From positions 1 through 8,717 of the forward strand of contig JACMKV010000366.1 of the NCBI GenBank assembly GCA_014379915.1: a stretch of 8,717 nucleotides of DNA, written 5' to 3'. Under the pieces are notes generated by a model, which was not told the DNA's origin, did not search any database, and saw only the letters and a list, made by a program, of their open reading frames with translations. Shown here in pieces: positions 1-4,957 of the stretch. The DNA comes from Burkholderiales bacterium (GTDB lineage: Bacteria > Pseudomonadota > Gammaproteobacteria > Burkholderiales > JACMKV01). The position numbers and the translations under genes were made by a program. Numbering within the stretch: the stretch's first letter is position 1; the number at the start of each line of letters is the position of its first letter.

Positions 1-452
1 GGAATGAATTGTTGCAGCAAAGGCGTGACGAACAGCAGCGCGAAATAGCCGTAGACCACGGTCGGCACGCTGCCGAGCATTTCGAGAAACGGTTTGGCAA
101 CTTCGCGTACCGAAAACGGCGCGAATTCGGAAAGGTAAATCGCGATGATGGTACCGAGTGGGATCGCAACCAGCAGCGCAACTGCGGAGCTGACGAGCGT
201 GCCGGACAGCAGCGGCAGGATGCCGTAACGCGGATTACTGAAAAGCGGTGTCCACTGCGTATCGGTCAGAAATTCGGACAGCGGAACCTGCTGAAAAAAT
301 ACCAGCGATTCACTGATCAGGATATACAGTATGCCGACGGTGGTTGCGACCGATGAGACCGCAGCCAGAAGCAGCAAAAATTCGAATATGCGTTCGCGGA
401 TCTTGCGCGATCGGCGCACAGCAAACCGGGCCGGGCTACTGATATCCGCCAT
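1..452 (-). CDS. pstC: Phosphate ABC transporter permease PstC, N-terminal part (cut by window edge)
   Basis: Inner-membrane permease subunit of the PstSCAB high-affinity phosphate importer. Only the first 150 residues are inside the window. Visible in order: a short basic N-terminus (RRSRKIRER, about 13-21), a first hydrophobic helix (about 23-50), a periplasmic stretch ending NPRYGILPLLSGTL (about 73-86), a second helix (about 79-108) with the LSEFAP motif (107-112), and the start of the transmembrane core, EMLGSVPTVVYGYFALLFVTP (124-144), typical of PstC. The start at 452 lacks a clear Shine-Dalgarno sequence. An in-frame ATG at 485 would add 11 residues (MPQSSTYSLSP). I prefer 452 because the 485 ATG directly abuts a TATAAT hexamer that may be the promoter, but this is unsettled. 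The sequence resembles the PstC that partners SphX-like PstS proteins more than E. coli PstC (recalled, not searched). It lies 377 bp after pstS, beyond a terminator; pstA and pstB presumably follow outside the window. Confidence 0.93.
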   Translation of the reverse strand, partial: MADISSPARFAVRRSRKIRERIFEFLLLLAAVSSVATTVGILYILISESLVFFQQVPLSEFLTDTQWTPLFSNPRYGILPLLSGTLVSSAVALLVAIPLGTIIAIYLSEFAPFSVREVAKPFLEMLGSVPTVVYGYFALLFVTPLLQQFI

Positions 453-460
453 CGGAGACA

Positions 461-501
461 AGCTATAGGTCGACGATTGCGGCATATTATACCTATAGGC
501 T
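461..501 (-). promoter_or_regulatory. TATAAT hexamer flanked by CTATAGGT inverted repeat, upstream of pstC
   Basis: A perfect TATAAT hexamer (minus strand, 486-491) lies between two inverted copies of CTATAGGT (plus strand 463-470; its complement ACCTATAG at 491-498), centred about 28 bp apart. Each arm contains the self-complementary CTATAG. No convincing -35 hexamer is seen 16-18 bp upstream, and no Pho box is seen. This could be an activator-dependent or weak pstC promoter with an operator, or a hairpin with a 20-nt loop in read-through transcripts. The role is inferred. Confidence 0.35.
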
Positions 502-626
502 ACCGGCCGTATCTGATGTCGCCGGCACCCGTCCCGCAGGCGAAAGACCCCGGAAGTCGTTGCACGCAGGATAAGTTGGAGGATTCATAGGGCGGAACGT
601 GAGGCAAATGGGTCTTGGTTATAAGG

Positions 627-654
627 CCTCGGTTGCGAGATCTCAGTTGCGAGA
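627..654. repeat. 14-bp tandem direct repeat in the pstS-pstC spacer
   Basis: Two adjacent 14-bp units (plus strand CCTCGGTTGCGAGA at 627-640, TCTCAGTTGCGAGA at 641-654) match at 12 of 14 positions. The second unit also has short dyad symmetry, TCTC...GAGA. Function is unknown; it may be an operator-like site or a slippage duplication. It belongs to the 377-bp gene-free stretch 453-829. That stretch also contains the pstS terminator, a 6-bp hairpin (CAGAGA/TCTCTG, 667-672 with 680-685) and the CTATAGGT dyad. No credible small ORF with a ribosome site was seen there. Confidence 0.5.
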
Positions 655-709
655 GGTCAGCGAAGCCAGAGACTTCCGCTCTCTGCAGAACATACGGCGA
701 TGCGGCCCG

Positions 710-742
710 AAAAACGGGGCGCGTCGTTGAAATGACGCGCCC
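710..742 (-). terminator. Rho-independent terminator after pstS
   Basis: On the minus strand a perfect 9-bp GC-rich stem, GGGCGCGTC (742-734) with GACGCGCCC (725-717), encloses an 8-nt loop. CG and then five T residues (714-710) follow it. It starts 87 nt after the pstS stop and precedes pstC. It should end most pstS transcripts and let a fraction read through into pstC, which fits the known excess of binding protein over permease in Pst systems (the consequence is inferred). Confidence 0.85.
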
Positions 743-829
743 AGCTCCGGATTTACTGCTAACGTGGAGCGCCGAGTCGGATCAGCGAGACGGTTACGCC
801 TTCCTATGCCGCTGCTCCCGAACTCCTGC

Positions 830-1837
830 TTAGAACTTCGCTTCGCGCTTCATCAAATCGTCGATTGTTACGCCGGCCTCGGCCTCACCGGTGAAGACGG
901 TACCCAACTTTTTCTGCTGCACGTGCTGCATACCGGTCTTATACGCAGATGCCGGCAGCGGCACATATTTGACTTCGGCGACCAGCTTCGGCGCATTCTG
1001 CAAATAGAATTCGACGAATTGCGCGACCTCGGGCTTTTCCAGCGACTTGGCGTTCACGTAAATGAAGATCGGACGCGACAGCGGTACGTACGTACCGTTT
1101 TCTACGGTTTGCGGTGACGGCAAAACGGGTGCGCCCTTGCCGTTATCGATCCCGACCGCTTTCAGTTTTTTCTGGTTTTCGACGTAATAAGCATAGCCGA
1201 AATAACCGAGCGCACCCTTGTCGCGCGATACGCCCTGGACCAGCACGTTGTCGTCCTCGCTCGCCGTGAAGTCGCCACGGCTCGCTTTCGATTTATCGTT
1301 AATGACTTCGGTGAAGTAATCGAAGGTACCGGAATCAGCGCCAGGGCCGAACAGCGTCAGCGGCTGATTCGGCCAAGAGGGATCGACCTGATTCCAATTG
1401 GTGATCTTGCCCTGCGCTTCAGGCTCCCAGATTTTCTTGAGCTGGGCGACGGTCATTCTCTTGGCCCAAGTATTTTGCGGATTCACGACCACCGTCAGCG
1501 CGTCGTACGCTACCGGCAATTCGATGAAGCGGATGTCGGTTTCTTTACACGCCTCCATTTCCTTTTTCGAGATAGGACGCGAAGCATCGGCGATATCGAT
1601 TTCGCCGCGGCAGAATTTCTTGAAGCCGCCACCGGTTCCGGAAATGCCGACCGTGACGTTAACGGCGCCCTTCTTGGCTTTTTGAAAATCCTCGGCCACT
1701 GCTTCGGTCACGGGGAATACAGTGCTTGAACCGTCGATTTTGACGATGGCGTCAGCAGCCAGCGCCGGCAGGCTGAATGCGGCTAGCGCGAACGCGCTCG
1801 CGGCGGCCAGCTTTTTAACACGTATGCGTTGCAGCAT
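830..1837 (-). CDS. pstS: Periplasmic phosphate-binding protein PstS (SphX-like type)
   Basis: Captures inorganic phosphate in the periplasm and delivers it to PstC/PstA. The 335-residue product opens with a Sec signal peptide: MLQRIRVKK, a hydrophobic core, then LPALA before ADAIVK, with cleavage likely after A27. Conserved phosphate-contact segments follow: DGSSTVFPVTEAVAEDF (35-51), SGTGGGFKKFCRGEIDI (66-82), SRPIS (86-90), GPGADSGTFDYF (164-175) and RDKGALGYFGYAYY (205-218). Two cysteines (C76, C97) could form a disulfide. The start at 1837 is chosen because AGGAGAGAG sits just upstream and the signal peptide begins there. A longer frame from the ATG at 1882 would add 15 residues, but that codon overlaps the predicted -10 box of the Pho promoter. 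The TVFPVTEA/GTGGGFKKFC pattern fits the PstS family that includes cyanobacterial SphX rather than E. coli PstS (recalled, not searched). Confidence 0.96.
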   Translation of the reverse strand: MLQRIRVKKLAAASAFALAAFSLPALAADAIVKIDGSSTVFPVTEAVAEDFQKAKKGAVNVTVGISGTGGGFKKFCRGEIDIADASRPISKKEMEACKETDIRFIELPVAYDALTVVVNPQNTWAKRMTVAQLKKIWEPEAQGKITNWNQVDPSWPNQPLTLFGPGADSGTFDYFTEVINDKSKASRGDFTASEDDNVLVQGVSRDKGALGYFGYAYYVENQKKLKAVGIDNGKGAPVLPSPQTVENGTYVPLSRPIFIYVNAKSLEKPEVAQFVEFYLQNAPKLVAEVKYVPLPASAYKTGMQHVQQKKLGTVFTGEAEAGVTIDDLMKREAKF

Positions 1838-1841
1838 AATT

Positions 1842-1850
1842 CTCTCTCCT
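1842..1850 (-). promoter_or_regulatory. Strong ribosome binding site that decides the pstS start
   Basis: AGGAGAGAG on the minus strand lies 4 nt (end of motif) to about 8 nt (core AGGAGA) before the ATG at 1837. It is the strongest Shine-Dalgarno sequence seen in the window and fits the high output expected of pstS. The upstream in-frame ATG at 1882 has no such site. Confidence 0.85.
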
Positions 1851-1880
1851 AAGTGTAATAGGTGTCGCGGTTGTTCAAAC

Positions 1881-1936
1881 ATGGTAGCGAACGGTCATTA
1901 CGGTCTTGTTAAGGTTATGTGACAACAAGGTTACAG
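1881..1936 (-). promoter_or_regulatory. PhoB-dependent pstS promoter: four Pho half-sites plus -10
   Basis: On the minus strand four heptamers recur every 11 bp with 4-bp spacers: CTGTAAC (1936-1930), TTGTCAC (1925-1919), CCTTAAC (1914-1908) and CCGTAAT (1903-1897). The Pho box consensus is CTGTCAT-4 bp-CTGTCAC/T. The second half-site matches at 6 of 7 positions, the first and fourth at 5 of 7. Ten nucleotides after the last half-site is TACCAT (1886-1881), 4 of 6 to TATAAT, at the spacing of E. coli Pho promoters. Transcription would start near 1874, giving a leader of roughly 37 nt. Function is inferred from the pattern. Confidence 0.82.
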
Positions 1937-1965
1937 TTGGGCGCTTGCTTCGAAAAAATCGTGCG

Positions 1966-3279
1966 TTAAACAGCTTTGCCGGCGAATTCCGGCAGCAACA
2001 CGCGAGTTTTCGGGAAACGCACCGAAAAGCAGCTGCCCTTGCCTGGTTCGCTGGTGACTTCCAGGGTGGCATCGTGTCTGGAAACGACGTGTTTCACGAT
2101 GGCCAGGCCGAGACCAGTACCCCCGGTTTCGCGCGAACGGCTGCGGTCGACGCGATAGAAGCGTTCGGTCAGCCGCGGCAGATGTTGCCGCTCTATGCCG
2201 ATGCCGGTGTCCTCGACCGTGAAAAAACCTTGTCCATTTAAAAGGCGCCATGACAACGCGATTTTTCCGCCCGTCGGCGTATAGCGGATTGCATTGCTGA
2301 CGAGATTGCCGAACGCGCTGCGCAGTTCGCGTTCATTGCCGCGCAGATCGGCTTCCACCCCGAGTTTCAGCGTGACCGTGTGCCGCCCGGCGCTCAACAC
2401 CCGCGCGTCCTGATGGATGCTTTCCAGCAGCGTGCGCAGTCCGACGCGCTCTTCGCGCAAACGATTGTCTTCGCTTTCCAACGCCGACAGCACCAGCAAA
2501 TCGTCGACCAGCCGCAGCATGCTCGAGGTCTGTTCCCGCATCATGCCGAGGTATTGCCGGATCTGGTTTTGGTCGAATTCGAGATCTTCGAAGGTTTCGA
2601 TGAACCCGGACAGCACGGTCAACGGCGTCTTCAATTCGTGCGAGACGTTGGCGACAAAATCGCGGCGCATCCTGTCGACCCGCTCGAACTGGGTAATGTC
2701 GCGGCTTAGCAGCAACTTTTGGCGGTCGCCAATCGCAACTTGTTTGACCGACAGGCTCAGCCCTGAGCCGCGTACCGAGCGCAGGACCAGCGCTTCGGTT
2801 TTTTTGGCGTCGAGAAAGCCGATGAAGTCCGGCAGCCGCACCAGATTGCCGATGAAATAGCCGAAATCCTGCGCGCTGTTCAGTCCGAAATGCTCTTGCG
2901 CTGCGCTGTTGAACCACTCGATGCGGTTTTCGAGATTGAGGATAACGACGCCATACGGCATGGCCTCGCTGGCATCGCGCAGGCGATCGAGGCTGGCGTT
3001 CAGTTCATGCAGGCGTTTTGCTCTCTTTCGCTCGGTACGGTGCAGACGATAAAACAGCGAGTGCCAGGCGCCCGAGCCGCGCGGCAGCGCGTCCAGATCG
3101 GGTTCGGCTAGCCATTCGTACAGCTTGGAGAGATTACCGAGTTGATGTAAGCCCAGCAGAATGAGGCTGAAAGCGCAAACCAGCAGCGCAGCGATTTTGC
3201 CGAAAAAAAACCAGACGGCGAGCCACGCCATCGTTACCGTAACGATGGTGGTGAGACCGCGCCGCCAAATCTGATTCAT
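1966..3279 (-). CDS. phoR: Phosphate regulon sensor histidine kinase PhoR
   Basis: Membrane-bound kinase/phosphatase that phosphorylates PhoB under phosphate limitation. The 437 residues (E. coli 431) show two N-terminal hydrophobic segments (about 9-27 and 29-48) with almost no periplasmic loop, as usual for PhoR. A charged linker (81-103) and a PAS-like domain (about 104-195, MPYGVVILN...IEWFN) follow. The dimerisation/phospho-acceptor H box is FVANVSHELKTPL with H214. The ATPase has an N box (NLVSNAIRY, 325-333), a G1 box DTGIGI (357-362), an F box RFYRVDR (373-379) and a G2 box GGTGLGLAI (386-394), so all catalytic motifs are intact. The start at 3279 is preceded by a weak CAGG, partly within a small hairpin. 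It follows phoU by 143 bp and precedes pstS by 128 bp. A minus-strand T6 run just after the stop has no adjacent stem, so no terminator is called. Confidence 0.96.
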   Translation of the reverse strand: MNQIWRRGLTTIVTVTMAWLAVWFFFGKIAALLVCAFSLILLGLHQLGNLSKLYEWLAEPDLDALPRGSGAWHSLFYRLHRTERKRAKRLHELNASLDRLRDASEAMPYGVVILNLENRIEWFNSAAQEHFGLNSAQDFGYFIGNLVRLPDFIGFLDAKKTEALVLRSVRGSGLSLSVKQVAIGDRQKLLLSRDITQFERVDRMRRDFVANVSHELKTPLTVLSGFIETFEDLEFDQNQIRQYLGMMREQTSSMLRLVDDLLVLSALESEDNRLREERVGLRTLLESIHQDARVLSAGRHTVTLKLGVEADLRGNERELRSAFGNLVSNAIRYTPTGGKIALSWRLLNGQGFFTVEDTGIGIERQHLPRLTERFYRVDRSRSRETGGTGLGLAIVKHVVSRHDATLEVTSEPGKGSCFSVRFPKTRVLLPEFAGKAV

Positions 3280-3283
3280 TTAC

Positions 3284-3301
3284 CTGCGTGTAATGACGCA
3301 G
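3284..3301 (-). promoter_or_regulatory. Small hairpin covering the phoR ribosome site
   Basis: On the minus strand CTGCGT-CATTAC-ACGCAG forms a perfect 6-bp stem with a 6-nt loop. The only SD-like bases before phoR (CAGG) overlap its 3' arm, and the ATG follows 4 nt later. It may damp PhoR translation. The stem is short, so chance is possible. Confidence 0.3.
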
Positions 3302-3387
3302 CAGCAAAACCAATCGGGACACCAACCGCGGAACTGGGATGCCGAGAGCGGTCAGCCGGGCTTACCGCAATATGCGCGGGGTGCGTA

Positions 3388-3418
3388 AAGAATTCGGTTC
3401 GCGGAAGAATTCGGTTCG
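3388..3418. repeat. Perfect 14-bp direct repeat, 17-bp period, between phoU and phoR
   Basis: The plus strand reads AAGAATTCGGTTCG twice (3388-3401 and 3405-3418), separated by CGG. The repeat starts 4 bp after the phoU stop and about 109 bp before phoR. The 17-bp period is not the 11-bp Pho box period and the unit does not resemble CTGTCAT. It could be a regulator site for phoR or a recent local duplication. No clear promoter hexamers lie beside it. Confidence 0.6.
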
Positions 3419-3422
3419 AAAT

Positions 3423-4127
3423 TCAGCCCCGCGCCTCGGTTTCGATTTGTGGGGCGGCGACATGACGTACGTCCTGTCCCTTGACCAGGTAAATCACGTG
3501 CTCGGCGACGTTTTTCGCATGATCGCCGATGCGCTCGAGGGCCTTGGCGACGAATAAGGTTTCGATCGATACCGATATCGTCCGCGGGTCCTCCATCATA
3601 TAGGTGATCAGTTGCCGCAGAATCGAGCGGAACTGGTCGTCGAGATCGGCATCTTTATTCAATACGTCGGCCGCCTGCTCGGCATCCAGCCTCAAAAAGC
3701 CGTCAAGCGCGCGACGCAGCATTTCCATGGCCAGATTGCTGGCGATTTTGATATCGCTGAAGCCCACCCGGAACAACACGCCGGACGAATAGATCAAGAG
3801 CGCCATGCGCGCAATTTTTTCCGCTTCGTCGCCGATCCGCTCAAGATCTGTAATCGCCTTGGCCACCGTCAGCACCATGCGCAGGTCGCTGGCCGCCGGT
3901 TGCCGCCTGACAATGATCTGGCCGCAATCTTCGTCGATCGATACTTCAAGCGCATCGACTTCCGAGTCGGTTGCAATGACTTTGCGCGCCAGATCGAGAT
4001 TGCCTGACAGCAGCGCGTCGATCGCATCGACGATCTGCGCTTCGACCAATCCGCCCATTTGCAGGACGCGCGTTCTGAGCGCTTCGAGCTGGGTGTCGTA
4101 GCGTTTCGACGAGTGTTCTTTGTGCAT
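3423..4127 (-). CDS. phoU: Phosphate signalling protein PhoU
   Basis: Cytoplasmic, peripheral helical protein that couples Pst transporter state to PhoR and represses the Pho regulon when phosphate is plentiful. The 234 residues (E. coli 241) form two tandem three-helix repeats. The first contains LQMGGLVEAQI (22-32), DLRMVLTVAKAITDLERIGDEAEKIA (81-106, given only as landmarks DLRM and DLERIGDEAE). The second contains RQLITYMMEDPRTI (171-184) and ALERIGDHAKNVAEHVIY (196-213). The paired ERIGD motifs are the metal-binding acidic signatures of the family. The C-terminal VKGQDVRHV (215-223) matches E. coli VKGQDFRHV. The start at 4127 fits the family N-terminus but has no evident Shine-Dalgarno sequence. 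It lies only 49 bp after phoB, so co-transcription is likely. Finding phoU between phoB and phoR, apart from pstB, is unusual. Confidence 0.96.
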   Translation of the reverse strand: MHKEHSSKRYDTQLEALRTRVLQMGGLVEAQIVDAIDALLSGNLDLARKVIATDSEVDALEVSIDEDCGQIIVRRQPAASDLRMVLTVAKAITDLERIGDEAEKIARMALLIYSSGVLFRVGFSDIKIASNLAMEMLRRALDGFLRLDAEQAADVLNKDADLDDQFRSILRQLITYMMEDPRTISVSIETLFVAKALERIGDHAKNVAEHVIYLVKGQDVRHVAAPQIETEARG

Positions 4128-4176
4128 GGCGACGTGTCGGATTTGGAGGGGCGGATTTAGAGGTGGTGACCGTTCA

Positions 4177-4863
4177 TTATGACATCTGCGAAAGCCGGTA
4201 GCCGCTGCCGCGTACGGTTTCGATCAGATGCTCGCTTCCGCTCGGCGACAAAGCCATGCGCAAGCGCCGGATGTGGACGTCGACGGTGCGCTCTTCGACA
4301 AAAACGTGATCGCCCCAGACTTCATCGAGCAACTGCTTGCGCGAATGCACGCGCTCGGGATGCGTCATCAGATAATGCAACAGGCGGAACTCGACCGGCC
4401 CCAGTTCGAGCAGCTGGCCCTTGCCGGTAACGCGATGGGTTGCCGGATCGAGCCGCAAATCGCCGATCAGCACGGCATCGTCGGTGACGTGCGGCGCGCG
4501 CCGGCGCAACACCGCCTTGATGCGCGCCGCCAGCTCGCGTGGCGAAAATGGCTTCGTTACATAGTCGTCGACGCCGGTTTCGAGGGCTGCAACCTTGTCG
4601 TGCTCTTCCGAACGCGCGGTCAGAAAAATGATCGGCAAAGGTCGCGTTCGCTTGTTCTCGCGCAGCTGTTTCGCCAGCGCGATGCCGGAGCGGCCCGGCA
4701 GCATCCAGTCGAGCAGCACCAGATCGGGAATCACGTTATTGATGGTCGCGATGGCGCTTTCCGCATCTCGCGCCGGCAGCACGTTGTGGCCGGCGTGCTT
4801 GAGGTTGATGGTGAGCAGCTCGAGGATCGCGGATTCGTCTTCAACTACCAGTATCGTGGCCAT
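4177..4863 (-). CDS. phoB: Phosphate regulon response regulator PhoB
   Basis: OmpR/PhoB-family transcription factor that is phosphorylated by PhoR and binds Pho boxes. The 228-residue product has a receiver domain (about 1-120) with the acidic pocket E8/D9, phospho-acceptor D52 (LVLLDWMLPG), T82 (FLTAR), D99/D100 (TGVDDYVTKPF) and K104. A C-terminal winged helix-turn-helix (about 130-226) includes LELGPVEFRLLHYLM, SRKQLLDEVWG, the recognition-helix region RTVDVHIRRLR and the GSGYRL wing. All catalytic residues are present. AAGAGA lies about 10 nt before the ATG at 4863. The gene follows glmM by 77 bp; that interval and the glmM tail contain a Pho box array and a 15-bp tandem repeat, so autoregulation is likely. 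Confidence 0.97.
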   Translation of the reverse strand: MATILVVEDESAILELLTINLKHAGHNVLPARDAESAIATINNVIPDLVLLDWMLPGRSGIALAKQLRENKRTRPLPIIFLTARSEEHDKVAALETGVDDYVTKPFSPRELAARIKAVLRRRAPHVTDDAVLIGDLRLDPATHRVTGKGQLLELGPVEFRLLHYLMTHPERVHSRKQLLDEVWGDHVFVEERTVDVHIRRLRMALSPSGSEHLIETVRGSGYRLSQMS

Positions 4864-4877
4864 GTCATCGTTCTCTT

Positions 4878-4907
4878 CGGCTTGGTCGGTGGCGGCTTGG
4901 TGGGTGG
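4878..4907. repeat. 15-bp tandem duplication in the phoB leader
   Basis: Two adjacent 15-bp units (plus strand CGGCTTGGTCGGTGG, 4878-4892, and CGGCTTGGTGGGTGG, 4893-4907) match at 14 of 15 positions. They lie between the predicted phoB transcription start (near 4917) and the ribosome site, so they would be in the 5' leader. They look like a recent slippage duplication; no function is evident. Confidence 0.6.
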
Positions 4908-4923
4908 CGCTTGTCCTGTCGAG

Positions 4924-4957
4924 AGTTTATGAACGTATTGTTACAGTGTGATGACTG
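4924..4957 (-). promoter_or_regulatory. PhoB-dependent phoB promoter: Pho boxes overlapping the glmM 3' end
   Basis: On the minus strand three heptamers recur every 11 bp with 4-bp spacers: CAGTCAT (4957-4951, 6 of 7 to consensus), CTGTAAC (4946-4940, 5 of 7, identical to the first pstS half-site) and CGTTCAT (4935-4929, 5 of 7). The 18-bp box 4957-4940 matches the E. coli consensus at about 14 of 18 positions by hand count. Exactly 10 nt further is TAAACT (4929-4924), 4 of 6 to TATAAT. The first two half-sites lie within the last codons and stop of glmM. This predicts autoregulated phoB expression with a start near 4917; the function is inferred. Confidence 0.75.

Noticed and set aside
1838..1882. 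N-terminal extension of PstS from the ATG at 1882
   Set aside because: No ribosome site, no signal peptide at that start, and it overlaps the predicted -10 of the Pho promoter; the ATG at 1837 has AGGAGAGAG and a clean signal peptide.
1951..1990. T6 run after the phoR stop as a terminator
   Set aside because: The nearest stem (TGCCGG/CCGGCA at the phoR 3' end) lies about 17 nt before the T run, so it is not a canonical intrinsic terminator.
4166..4185. Two Pho-like heptamers (ATGTCAT and CGGTCAC, each 6 of 7) at the phoB stop, before phoU
   Set aside because: They are spaced 13 bp rather than 11 and no -10-like hexamer lies 10 nt downstream, so a PhoB site is unlikely.
4228..4932. 234-codon plus-strand ORF antisense to phoB
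   Set aside because: PhoB is intact with all receiver and DNA-binding motifs; the opposite frame arises from codon bias.
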